The notes beneath the pieces were generated by a model, which worked only from the letters and a program-made list of their open reading frames with translations, did no database searches and was not told the DNA's origin. From contig JACEEZ010026147.1 in NCBI GenBank assembly GCA_016584305.1, positions 27,501 to 91,500 of the forward strand: a stretch of DNA of 64,000 nucleotides, written 5' to 3'. Position numbers and translations under genes: made by a program. Below are positions 1 through 25,608 of this stretch, in pieces. The stretch comes from Chionoecetes opilio. Lineage: Eukaryota; Arthropoda; Malacostraca; Decapoda; Majidae. Each line of letters starts with the position of its first letter. Positions within the stretch are counted from its first letter, which is position 1.

Positions 1-540
1 CTGAGTACAACACTTCCATCCTACTATTCATAATTACAGAAAGAAAAAATATTCTATAGATTAGTTTTTATTATGGAATCCTTTCCTGCTCAAAATATTA
101 ATGGTTATTTTTTCTGTAGACTTCCTCAAAGCCCTTCATTCTTTTAAAACATCGGTACAAAGTGAGGAGTAGATTCAAAATTGACGCACGACGCTAATAT
201 GGAATGAGAAATATGTTACTCCTCGTGGGTATCTATAGAGAGGGTTCTAGGGTCTGGCGAAAAATAATAAGGGCGGGAAAACTCATTAGATAATAACCCG
301 AGTTACCATCACCTCAGCGTGACTTGGGAGCACCGTAAATACATCACTAACATGTTCTCAAAGTTTCCATCCATTTCTACTTACCACCTCCCGCAACCTC
401 ATAACCACGCAACGCACTCCTCTATTTATCCCAGTATTTTCCAAAAGATAAATAGTTGGCCTACCTCATATTTTACCCACATTACTTTCAAGGGTAAAAC
501 TGCAGTTTCACACAATACTTCCTACTGACCAATACTCACT

Positions 541-660
541 TGAAATAACTAGGGGGGCTGCGTCCCCCAGACCCCCCGCTAGTTCACTAACCTAACATGG
601 GCATTGATTCATTTACCTAACCTCACTGGGGGGTTTCGCCCCCCACATACCCCACTTGCG
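541..660. repeat. G/C stem-loops beside AACCTAACCT
   Basis: AACTAGGGGGGCTGCGTCCC and the following ACCCCCCGCTAGTT form a nested stem; a second stem GGGGGGTTTCGCCCCCC follows at 629. Similar stem-loops next to AGGTTAGG occur at 21795-21975. Confidence 0.6.
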
Positions 661-710
661 TTATTTTTCATCTCCGACGGCTGATGTAGGGGATTAGAAA
701 TAATGCAAAT

Positions 711-1023
711 GATCAGGGTTAAGATTCGTTTTATCGCCCCTGCCTTTCTCGCTTACTATCTTATTAAGGACTAAACTTTTGTCATACACGTCTTCTACTA
801 ACCTTCAAACCTCTTGGCATGCTGTTACTTTGGTCAAAATCACACGGCGGAGTTGCACCTATTTATTCTTATTAGATAATTTTTGTCCGTGATTTTGACC
901 ATTGTAACAGCTTGCCAAGAGGTTTGAAGGTTAGTAGAAGACATGTATGACAAAATATTAGTCATTCATAAGGTAGTAAGCGAGATATGGCAGGGGCGAT
1001 AAAACGAATCTTAACCATGATCA
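711..1023. repeat. Inverted repeat (fold-back), arms about 140-155 bp
   Basis: GATCAGGGTTAAGATTCGTT at 711 is mirrored by the complement ending at 1023; CTTCTACTAACCTTCAAACC is also in both arms. The loop is about 20 bp around 875. A relative of the right arm occurs at 35144-35195 (CATAAGGTAGTGAGTGAGAT). Confidence 0.8.
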
Positions 1024-1202
1024 GATCTACATGTTGAGGACGATTATCTACGTGCTTATAATGCGTTAAACTGCAGTAGAACCCTTTTAAGAAAGTCTAG
1101 GTTCATTCGCGAATTACAGAATTTACCGACATTTTTTTCGAACACGTGATCGCAACTTAGGACATTTTATTACGTCATGAAGCGTGGTAGCATTTACGCT
1201 TA

Positions 1203-2033
1203 AGCCTTAAGGCCATGTCACACGGACACTTTTTCCGGCATCTTTTGGTAGCAAACGCAGAGTCGCACATGTTCGTTCTTTTACCACCAGTACCGGCATC
1301 CTTGTTTACATTTTGGAGCAGCCGACGCCACGCAAGACTTGTACGAACTACACATTTCAGTGAAATAAAGAGAAATGACATATCTTGGGTGGTCAAGAGA
1401 TGTTGTAGCATCTCTATGTGATATGTTTAGGGAAAATAAGTGTTGTATATAGGGAATATAGCTGTATAATTTTGTATAGTAATATGGTATAGGTGAGAGG
1501 AGCAAAATAATGATGAGAGGAGGAAAATAAAGTGTTTGGCAGAGTAGGGTAGGAGAAATATATAGGTTTATACTCTCTATATATACAAGACACGTGTATG
1601 ATATGGTACATGCGTATTATAAGATTTTTTTAACGTATGATTTAGATATATAGTTAAGTTTTGAGTTGTTGATGAGAAGTTATGACTGAAAATGTTGATA
1701 AAAACTTAAATTTAATAGGCTGCGTGTGTTTTTACTATAGAAATAGGGATAATATGATGTGTGTTATTTTTACTTGATTTAGGAAGTCAAGTAAGATTTA
1801 TTTATGGTTATCAAGGCAAATTTGAAGAGAGAAGGACATTTTATAGATGCCAGTAGAAGCAGTATAGTATTGATAGAAGAATAAGATCTTAGCTACTCTG
1901 GTAGGAAGATGCTCGTAGCCGAAACGCCGTGTGACAAGTCGCGCACCTTTTGCCACCAGTACGGGCATCTTTTGGTAGCAAGATACCAAAAGATGCCGGA
2001 AAATATTGTTCGTGTGACATGGCCTTTAGGCTA
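1203..2033. mobile_element. TIR element of about 830 bp, unclassified
   Basis: The left end AGCCTTAAGGCCATGTCACA and CCGGCATCTTTTGGTAGC are mirrored on the right by the complement of AGCCTAAAGGCCATGTCACA and CCGGCATCTTTTGGTA. CCACCAGTAC.GGCATC also repeats in direct orientation near both ends. No ORF. Confidence 0.65.
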
Positions 2034-2574
2034 CAACAGGTGGTTAACATACATACAGTTGTGATGGAATGGAATATTCAAATAGAATGTAGGCTACATG
2101 CTGTTTGTCTAATGTGAAGAAAAGGATGTTGACGTCCTGAATGACTTTAGAATGTTTACCTTTTGCGTTGTCTTCATAGGCTGCCATTCCTCCTCGTCTC
2201 TCGGCTTGGATTGCCTGGTTATGCTTCCCTCCACCGCAGTCCCACGCAACACAGTCACTCACTAGGTATTACACTACTTGGCCGAGACATTACTTTATTG
2301 AAATAATGCACCTGGTCCTTGGTATTTGTTAATTATCACAACAGGTTCACGCGTCTCTTCCTAATGTTTAGTTTCGATTCCTCGTGTTTATCTATATTCA
2401 GGCTCCCTCACTTGATCATTGTTGAGGCTTTTTTTTGTTTTCTGTCAATTACGAGTATTGTTTATCGACAATTCATGCTTATTCTTACTTTTATTCCGTA
2501 ATATTTGCCCTGACTTTGAATTGTTTTCATGTGATAGACCTTTAGACTTTATATCCTTGTTCTTTGCTGTGCTC

Positions 2575-3503
2575 TCAGAGACTCAGCCTCTCACCAAAGA
2601 CATTCAACAACAAGATACCTCACTCGCGGTCCCTCCAATGCAACTTCTGTTATCCGCCGACGGTGGCGCCGCCGTGCAGCAGGTGTTAAACCAGCTGCTG
2701 GCCCCATTCACTTGCTGCATATGACCAAAGAATATTCACTTCAACTCTTCGCCATTTAAAACTTTGCGAGTCAACATTTACCATGAAACATATCAATAGA
2801 AGCGCAATTTTATTAGCTTTCCATTGATATATTTCGTTTTCTGATAAATGAATTACAACCATGCATACATTACCGTTAACTAAATAAATAACATCAATCG
2901 GGTAATTTTCCCGATTGATGATGTTATTTATTCACTTATATATTTTGTTTTCTGATAAATGAATTAGCACCATGCATAAATTAGCGTTCACTAAATAAAT
3001 AACATCATCAATCGGGAAAATTACCCGATTGATGATTTTATTTATTTAGTTAACCCTAATTTATGCATGGTTCTAATTCATTTATCAGAAAACGAAATAT
3101 ATCAATGGAAAGCTAATAAAATTGCACTTCTATTGATATGTTTCATGGTAAATGTTGACTCGCAAAGTTTTAAATGGCGAAGAGTTGAAGTGAAGTGAAG
3201 TGAAATTTGTTCATGCATATTTCTTCAGAGTCTCGTAATGCCATTTCTTTAGTGTGTTTTACTGTTTAATATTTGATAACATTATAGAACAAACATTTAC
3301 GAAGATAACATTATATCATATAGTATACCGATAAACCATAGTCTATATGATTTTCATTGATAGTCATATGCAGCAAGTGAATGGGCTGCAGACTGGTAAC
3401 TCCTGCCCCACGGCGGAGGTCGATTTCACGCGCACCACGTACAGGGCACCCCGGAGTGAGGTATCTTGTTGTTGAATGTCTTTGCTCTCACTCTCAGCCT
3501 ACT
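2575..3503. mobile_element. Nested fold-back element
   Basis: The outer arms share AAAGACATTCAACAACAAGA (2598, inverted at about 3480) and CATTCACTTGCTGCATATGA (2707, inverted at 3364). Inside, 2737-2935 and 3000-3197 form a second, longer inverted repeat of about 190 bp with ATCAATCGGG palindromes at the centre. Confidence 0.8.
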
Positions 3504-5200
3504 CATTCGCAAACATTCATTTAAATTTACCTAGTGAGACAAGCTAATCCAGTCCTCCTTATTTTCCCGTATATAAGCGATGTATTAGTGGCCACAAATG
3601 ACTTTCAATACCTTCCCTGATCTCGCATTCTTATCGTGGACTACTCTGTACCTATGTAGGGTCATCTTTCAACCATATTTTTTTTTCACTACCGGAATCA
3701 TTAATCACCTACTTCCAAGAAATATGGGATAAAATGTGGCAAAAACAAACAAAATCAATAATAATGATACATAAACTGTCCTGATTAATGTCTGAAGTTA
3801 ATTAACAAAACTAACTATTGACTTTCAACGGATTATTATCTCGAAAGGGCAAAAAAAAAATACTGTAGCATCGGTTAGTGAGCTGTCATAATCTACGCAG
3901 TAATGCATTAGGTAGTTGTTGCTTTAATGTCCTTATTGTTTGCTAGCACACAATTTTTACCATTTTTCATTATTTTGCTCTTTAATTAGCTCCCATCTTT
4001 TGTTTCGTGGTAATCTTCCCGAATCATTTTATACCAAACCTACTAATTAAATAAATTATATAAAAGCCTCCGTTCGGATATGCGTAGTAAAAAAAAAATT
4101 ACGACAGTAATCACCAGAATGGTTACTCTGGAATAGTATCCTAATCTGTTTTACGTAATCTTACTACGTAGCTACGTGCGTATATACACCACACAACGCC
4201 CTTCCCTGTCCTTCAATCATCACATTTCCTGTTTATTATATTTCCCTGTAGTTTATCTTGCCACACGTACTTTGCATTTCCATAACACTGTTCTCACACT
4301 AACCATTACTCTAACCTTCAAAAATAATTTAATCATATGTAGCTATAAAGAAAAAATAATAAATTTCACTCCTGTTATACTGTACTGTTTTCATGCAACA
4401 CCCATTCCTATCTACTCTTACCTGTCAATGGATGGGGATGAAAGGTGGATGTAGGTAGTGTTAAGTAACAGGAACTACCTCGTGTAGGTCTCACGGCCTT
4501 CCTTATGTTCTTATGGCAAACCTTACACCGCTCAGCTATTTTCTTCATATCCATTTGCATGTTCATCTGTTTGACTTGCTGCAACTTTCCCTGATTTTCC
4601 CTTTCCCTCAAGTAAAATGTCAGTTAGCTACACAAGAATCAGTCATAAAATCTATCAAATTATCCATTCAATCTTAATGAAATGTATCATATAAAAACCT
4701 TTCCTTGGTGATACATGGTACACTAAATGTTGTTTTTTTTGTATAACTGCATCATGTTATAGTAATGGAATGTATGATAAAGTAACCTAATAATATCCAC
4801 TCACTAAATAAAATGATGTATATGATGCCCAAGTATTTTTTTTCTCTCTCTCACTCTCACTCTCAAAGTTCCAAGGAGTCCATGGAATGTAATGAGGTAA
4901 ATTTTTAATATAGTACTGCTATCAGCTTGGCATTGGAATCTGAAATCTACCTTATATCAAGAGCTTGTGAGATTCATCCACAATCAGAACACACATGGAC
5001 ACACACTCCATCATCACATAAAATATATTTTACAATAAATACAACAGAAAATCAACACATATATACATATATACTAATAAAATGACTAGAATCATGAAAA
5101 TCACATAGAAGATGGAGGAAAAGAGCTGAACCCCCATGCATAACAAACATGTGACATCTTACACACCAGGATTTACATGACTACATTATGTAAGAATGTT
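3504..5200. other. No gene seen
   Basis: AT-rich sequence with one LINE tail fragment (4430-4515) and no exon-like open stretch that I can support. Confidence 0.6.
4430..4515 (+). repeat. CR1-type LINE 3' tail fragment
   Basis: GGATGGGGATGAAAGGTGGA through GTAGGTAGTGTTAAG, GGAACTACC and CTTATGTTCTTATGG match the 3' end of the LINE at 42343-42452. Confidence 0.75.
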
Positions 5201-6269
5201 GTAGGAGTGAGGAATGAGGAGAATCACCACCAGGAGGGAGGAAGGATGGGGGAAACTGCAGGAGCTATCAAGCCTTGCCAACAACTCCTGTTCACAGTCT
5301 GGCGAGGAGGAACACAGCCGTTGTGATGCCAGGTGGGTTACGTTGCTCCACGATGCCTGCAGAGAGGAGGAAGAAGTTCATGGAGTCTGTGTATTGTTAT
5401 CTTTTTTCTTTCTATATGAGTATTACAGAAATTTGCAACCTCCAACATACTCTATAACAGGCATATCCCTCCTTTCCTCTGAAAACCCAATGTATAGCAT
5501 ATCTTCACCATGGAAGAAAAAGAACCCTGGTTACTTATGGGCACCCACAAGTCTGCACAAGATACAAAGTAGGTATGAGTAAATCCCACAGGTAATATCA
5601 CCTTTACCAATAAAAATGTAAAAAGAAACAAAGAAATAGTTATAAGAAGTAAATGACACATGATCACACATCCCTCATAAAGTATTCTATCCCAGTCAAT
5701 TTCAGGAGTGTGATAGCCAAGATGTAACCGTTGACTCAGTCTGTGTTCTTACCAACCACATAATCAAAGGCCATTGAGACAAGGGCAAGACTTTAATTTC
5801 TAACATCACTTTGGAAAGTTTAGTGCAGACCAAGGTAGATGTTAAAGGCTGTGCTAAAATACCACCATGAGTAAGGCAGACAGAATTAATTCCATGCACA
5901 TATATACATGTTCCTTATACGTTATCAATCTGATGTGAAAGTAAGACCAAAGGAGCTGATATGAGAGGACCAACTATTAGTGAAAGGAGAATTTGATATA
6001 TCAATGTTTTTTTTCTTTAATTGGCAATCTTCCTAAGACTGTGTACCCTCCACCACACAGTGCAAACAGCATGAGGCACCAAAATTAGGATTCAGCATTA
6101 CTATACACAATTATTTCTCTAAAAAACATCACAACATACAAAATCACCCTCAACACATACCAATGAGAGAAGAAATGTTAGCATGATCTCTCTTTTTCCC
6201 TTTATACTTCTCTTGCCTTGTCATCCCTCCCCATCTCTTATTTTGCTCTCATCTTTTTCCATCAATTCC

Positions 6270-6477
6270 TTAACCCCTTCCCGCCCAGATCTTTCCTTTG
6301 CTTTAAAAAGTGTATGTTGTTGAGCCATAAAATTACGAAAAGTAACTTAATATACCAAATTGGTTAGTCGACAAGGATACTAAACAGGTCATATCTATAA
6401 AATAATGCTTATATGCACTAAAAATTGTCTAATGGTATCCAAATTACAATAGAAATTACGTTCTGGGTCTCAAGGGG

Positions 6478-6481
<4 letters not shown>
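6270..6481. mobile_element. TTAA-flanked MITE, copy 1 (abuts GMC exon 11)
   Basis: It starts TTAACCCCTTCCCGCCCAGA and ends with the complement of TTAACCCCTTGAGACCCAGA; TTAA lies at both edges, as for piggyBac-type insertions. The interior (AGCCATAAAATTACGAAAAG, GACAAGGATACTAAACAGGT) is shared by all six copies. Confidence 0.85.
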
Positions 6482-19975
<13,494 letters not shown>

Positions 19976-21338
19976 GGTGTCGATCTGTGCACCTTCAGTA
20001 GTCTCTCTCTTCTCACGACGCGGCACCAACAAAGTCAACTACGAAACGTGACCAACTGAGCGAAGTGACACTCTTCACTCTTTTTATGAATATGAATAGC
20101 ATCAATAAGGAAATAAAGTTTTCTGTATTATACATTAATCTCAGACACGAGTGTCGAGAGAAGCCTGCAGCGGCTATCACTGCTGGCGTATTACTGACCG
20201 AGTCGTCACTGATCGCCGCTGCCTCCTTGCCTGCACCTCACCGCTGCTGAGGGTGTGGAGGTGAGGCGAGGCTGGTGGTAGGCCATAGTCGGTTGGCCCG
20301 ACCTCCGTTATTATTCTATCTAAAACTGGATTTTTTTCGCGTTACATGTGTTCTTTATCTGTGCTGAGCCGAACGACTATTGCACCATAAAAAAAAAACA
20401 CCTAGTGCATAGGCTCTATTGCTTCGCGGAACTTTGAAAATCTAAAATAAAATTTGCTTCTTGTCACACAAACTCCCGCGGGTCACGGCAGCCTGTGTCT
20501 ACCCACTCCCTCTGCTTCATACAATAACCGTTCAACAAATAGAAGACATTTTTTTAACCTCTCGCAGCTTCCAGCATCTATAGCCTACTTATCATTTCAC
20601 TTGTCAGGCGGAATTGCCTCATCCAACCTTATTAACTAAAATGATAAATAAATGGGAGTTAGAGACAAAACAGGGATGATCGTGTATGTAAAAGAAGAGG
20701 ATACTTTTCTGTAGAAATTGACATTTTATAATTTATTGGATTTTCTTTCATGGCGGGGAAAACCTTTTAAATTTCGGACATCCTCAACACTGTTGATCTT
20801 TTCTCCATGAAAAAAGCGGGGGCGAATTTTTTGTCAGAATTACATCGCATTGGACCGAAATGGAGATGGATATGAATTATAGAAGAAGAAAAATTGGTTA
20901 GAAACTTCCAGAAGAATTCAATAAAATTACTTCAATAAAAAGTCGAGCAAAGTAGGAAAACAAAGGAAGCCGTATGTATAATAATAATGCTACATCAGGA
21001 AATCATGATTCACCTGGTCTTCCAGTGAAACACAACACGAGGCACGGCTGGTGACTGCGTCAACTCGTGGTCACTCGTCAAGTTTGATCCAATGCCAGGG
21101 CGCCATGTCATGATTGGGGGACAGAGAATTCTCTTGAGCGACTCCAGCCTTCATTACCCAGCTCTTACGATTATTTCAAGAAACCATCTATTTTTAAACT
21201 GCCGAAAAGGGCTTGATGTGATGTGACGTGACGCCCTCTCAAGCCTCTCCATGACGCGACACGTGCGTCATCGCCCATAGGAACGCGCTGCCACGTCATC
21301 GGAATACACAACATCAGTAACTCTACAAGCAGCCTCTA

Positions 21339-22906
21339 CAGGGCCGGATTTAGGAGTGGGCAAAGTGGGCAGCTGCCCAGGGGCCTCCACAATCAGGGGG
21401 CCTCCACAAATGGGAAAAACTGCCAAACTGGGGCCTGGGGCCTCCACATATTACTATTGTTTTTCTTATTTATATATTTACTTAATACTTCTGGTATTAT
21501 TCTAGTGTTTGCCCATACTCTCCCCTCTCCCCCAAACAAGTTTGGGGACCTGGGCTAATGCCAGATATTTGGCTGGAGTACAAAATATGCGTCACAACCA
21601 CATAATCTTTGAGTTAGGGGTGTAGTATAAATGGTCAAAATTCCCTAGATCTAGGGAAAATAGATTGCATTTCTTTTAAGTCCAGAGACGTGTGAACCTG
21701 ACGATCCTCACAAACAGAGCGATAACCGGAGTGTCGAGCCCCCTCCCCCCACCCCTCCCACTTAGGATAAGGTAAAATGTTGTTAGGTTGCCGGGGAGTC
21801 TAGAGGGGCGGAGCCCCCCCCGTTAGAAGGTTAGGTAAAATTAGGCTAGGTTAGATTATCGGGTGATTATTGCTAAGAGGTTAGGTTAGATTAACGGGGG
21901 TCTAGGGGAGCAGAGCCCCCCGCTAGGCTAGGTTAAATTACAGGGAGGTCGAGGGGAACGAAGCCCCCTCGCAAGATTGGAGGTTAGGTAAAATTTTCCT
22001 AGATCTAGGAAAATTACTCTATATCTAGGGTATTTTGGCTCTTTAAAATAACTCTAAAAATACGTGTTTCCGACGCATCATTTGTTCCCCACCCGAAAAC
22101 CCTGCATTCCCACAGGTTCCCAAGCTTATTTGGGGGAAGGGGAAGAGTATGGGCAAACACTAGAAATTTACCATACTTCTTTGTATATTTATATAATACA
22201 TTTCTTTTAATCAAGAGGCCTTAATTTTTTATCTAATTAATCATTTATCTTATATCCAATTGCCTGTTGCTTGATTGCCTTGATGCTTTAGTCGGAAGCC
22301 AACAGCCTCTTTTTAGGTAGCCATGGCATCGACTCCAGCTAGGCTATAGCCAGTGGTATAGGTCAAAGTTTCATATGATTCATATATACAGTACAAGAAA
22401 AACACTCATTAAAAATGAATTAACCTTGAAATTAACTACCGTCAGTAAATTTCATATCAACCAAATTTCTAGGCAGTGCGCTCAAATTTCAGAAAATATG
22501 GGCTTAGGCTACTCCTATACTTCATACTTTTAACAAGGGGTGACCCGACTCATAGTCTCGCAACATCAATGTGTTACTTCTCAATCTGAATAGTACTTCA
22601 TTAAGCTATGTCCACTTAAAAAAAAATCTTTACCCATAGGTCATAGAGTACCCCAATTTCGTCACAATACACTATAGCTAATATACTTTCTCAATTTAGC
22701 TTTGCTTATTGCTTCAAAATGCTCCTAAGAAGGCTAAAATTTAAAAAAAATCCCCCGGACCCCCCAGCTACTCAGTCTCGCTTCGCTCGGCACCCATAGT
22801 TTGTAAACTTTTGTAATGAAGGGGCCAGGGCCTCCACACAGAGGCTGCCCAGGGACCTCCACACAGAGGCTGCCCAGGGGCCTCCACAGGTCTAAATCCG
22901 GCCCTG
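21339..22906. mobile_element. hAT-type non-autonomous element, 8-bp target duplication
   Basis: The ends are CAGGGCCGGATTTA and its inverted complement TAAATCCGGCCCTG, flanked on both sides by AGCCTCTA (21331-21338, 22907-22914). Subterminal GGGCCTCCACA repeats occur at both ends. No transposase ORF is seen. Inside is another inverted pair (21505-21555 and 22108-22165, sharing TTTGCCCATACTC) and several G/C stem-loops. Confidence 0.85.
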
Positions 22907-23427
22907 AGCCTCTACACTAGTCATCTAAGAATACAAAACAAATCCTGCTAGCGCCACCAAGGGAGAGTACCAACCATCCGAGCCCACTAGTGAGTGGGTT
23001 CAAAAATGACGTAACGCCTAAGGGGGGGGGAGGGGGGTATGGTGGAGCGTTATGAGTGTGACAGTGGGGGGGAGGGTGTGTGCTGCCATGTGTTACATAA
23101 CTTTAATTTTTTAAAGAAAAACCCTAAAATAATAATTTGCAGTTATTTAGGCTAAACTTAGGCCTATATTATTGCATCTTAAAAATGTAAGCCTATTAAT
23201 GGAGGGGGGGGGGGGGTTCTGGCTGTTGTTACATAATTTTCTAGGGAGGTCTGGACATGTGTTACAAGGTGTGACAAGGGAGGGGAGGGGGGGAAAATGA
23301 CAAAAAAAAAGTATTACGTAATTTTTTATTGGTCCCTAATAATAATTTTAAAAAGTAAAAAATAAACTGCATGCGTTATAGACTCAGCTATTTAAAGATT
23401 ACAAAAAAGGTAGGAAAAAAACTATAC

Positions 23428-23575
23428 CTGTTAAGGTCCTAAATCTCAATGGTGCGCCTCTCCCTGAAGAGTGAAGAGCCCATTGCGGCAACCCAGTGTC
23501 CCACGCACGCCTTGCCCCTGCTAGACGCTCAGCTCCGTGTCCTAGCAGTGACCCATCCAGCCTTCTCCACCTTCC
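23428..23575 (-). other. Candidate isolated exon, unrecognised
   Basis: A GC-richer island in AT-rich sequence has an acceptor (cacacttcag) and a donor (TTAACAG|GTATAG) on the minus strand, with one frame open throughout (LLGHGAERLAGARRAWDTGL). No family is recognised and no neighbouring exon is evident; it may be repeat-derived. Confidence 0.2.
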
Positions 23576-23702
23576 CTGAAGTGTGAACACACATCACATC
23601 CCTCATTAATAGTGACTAATGATGTTCAGACTGATACAAACACAAAAAAGAATGATCGAGGACCTAAGGAAATGGATGATTGAAAGGCACCAAGTCATTG
23701 CA

Positions 23703-23918
23703 TTAACCCCTTCAGGCCCAGATCTTTCCTTTGCTGTATAAAATAGTCTGTTGTTACCCATAAAATTACAAAAAGTTCCTAAATATACCAAATTAGCTAG
23801 TGGACAAGTATACTAAACAGGTCATATCTACAAAATATTGCATATATTCATTAAAATCGTCTAATGGCTTACCTAAATTACAAGGGAAATAACGTTATGC
23901 TGGGCCTCGAGGGGTTAA
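23703..23918. mobile_element. TTAA-flanked MITE, copy 2
   Basis: It starts TTAACCCCTTCAGGCCCAGA and ends CTGGGCCTCGAGGGGTTAA, with the same interior as copy 1. It lies in a stretch with no gene. Confidence 0.85.
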
Positions 23919-24517
23919 TACATATTACATCTCTCTCTCTCTCAGTCTAGACACAAAAGAAATCAATGGTAGCTCTGTTTATACCTTCTTTTTGTTACTG
24001 TTTCTTCCATGAACTCATCGCACTAACATGCATCTTGTTAAAACCACAAAGTATTTATTCAAAATTATTTATTTCATATATTGCAACATTATCTCCTATG
24101 TCTGAGGCGATCCAGTGGTGGGGTGGAGAGGGAGGGGAGGCAACCCTTGACTGGGGACATGCTGCTAGCAAGTCTTGGTGTGGAAGATTGCATTACAAAA
24201 CTAGGAAGACGCTGTAGTACAAGTGATCAGTATCAATCTTGTGCATGTCATTAACTTAAACGCACACGCACGCACACACACACGAGTAAGCACATTATGA
24301 ATACAATACTTAGGAATGCAGCAAAGACGTCGAATCTCCACCACCTTGAGAATAGTAATGTTTAACTATGCTGAGAATCCTAGTCCCATATGCCATACTT
24401 ATAAGCATAATATAAACAGTATATAAATAATGTCTAACAGTAAACAACAACTGTTAATATTACAAACAAGACACTTTAGGAATAAAAAGAAAAGCCACAA
24501 ATATCAGCATTAAAGCA

Positions 24518-24634
<117 letters not shown>

Positions 24635-25143
24635 AAATAAACAGGCTAAAATCACACTTTAAATCACTCATTAAAACCATAATACGTATTCATTTTCACA
24701 CATGTAAAGTTAGTAAGCTTCTAATACTTAAGTGAAAATTTGGTCCACAGCTATAGGCACTCAGTGAATTTATGATATGCTACCACTATTCATATTTCAA
24801 AAGGTTATCAAAGGTTATCACTTATCATATTATTCCTGTAAACTGTACTAAAATATATATCCAAATAAAAAGTAGAGTTAACATAAGTCATTGAACACAG
24901 TGATTACTACTCCTGAACAACACTGGAGTGAAATTTATCATCCCAATAACCAATGTGAAGTGTTTAAATGCAATAAGTGTTTTCTATGGATACTTGATGG
25001 AATGTAGCTACAGTGGGTTCAGAATCATGAGAGCTACAAGTAATGTCTTCAAAATAATCCACAGAAATGGCAAAATATAGTAACCATACAGAATTTGCTT
25101 ACACTGTTCAAAGCTCTGGTTATGAGTTGTACAATCAACACAC

Positions 25144-25608
25144 TACCGTAGATAACAGTCAAGTCGCCACCTGCAGTCATGTCGCTAGGTGCCATATATT
25201 ACAAATTATAGCATTACTACTGATTTTTATGTGCCACTGAAGATGTTACACAGTAGTTTATATCTACTCTGTTTCAGCATTGTTTTATGCTTTGTATCTG
25301 CAAGTATAGACGGTTTCAAATTTCACTACGCGTTTTTTTTCGGGCGACGACGACAGCGGTACGACACTCAGTAAATAAACACTAGATGGCGACTTGACTG
25401 TTGGTAGCCACTTTGTAGATATTTTAGTAATTTGTTCATTTATAGCCATACTATGACACAGATGAAGACACAAAATGACACAGATTCTCCAGATAGCCCC
25501 TTCTAACTTTCCTGAAATCATGGATGTAGAAATGTAAGTATTAACGCCACCACACGTCTGTAAACAGAAAAAAAAGTTGTCCTGGCGACTTTACTGTTAT
25601 CTATGGTA
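25144..25608. mobile_element. TIR element, possibly Tc1/mariner-type
   Basis: The left end TACCGTAGATAACAGTCAAG TCGCC is mirrored at the right by the complement of TACCATAGATAACAGTAAAG TCGCC. A third, internal end (GGCGACTTGACTGTTGGTAG, 25388) suggests two merged units. TA at each edge could be a target duplication. Fragments of the family lie at 42568-42662 and 51845-51900. Confidence 0.6.

Noticed and set aside
5214..5356. Twelfth GMC exon starting at 5356
   Set aside because: The acceptor is good, but the in-phase peptide has no resemblance to GMC C-termini; it is kept only as a possibility.
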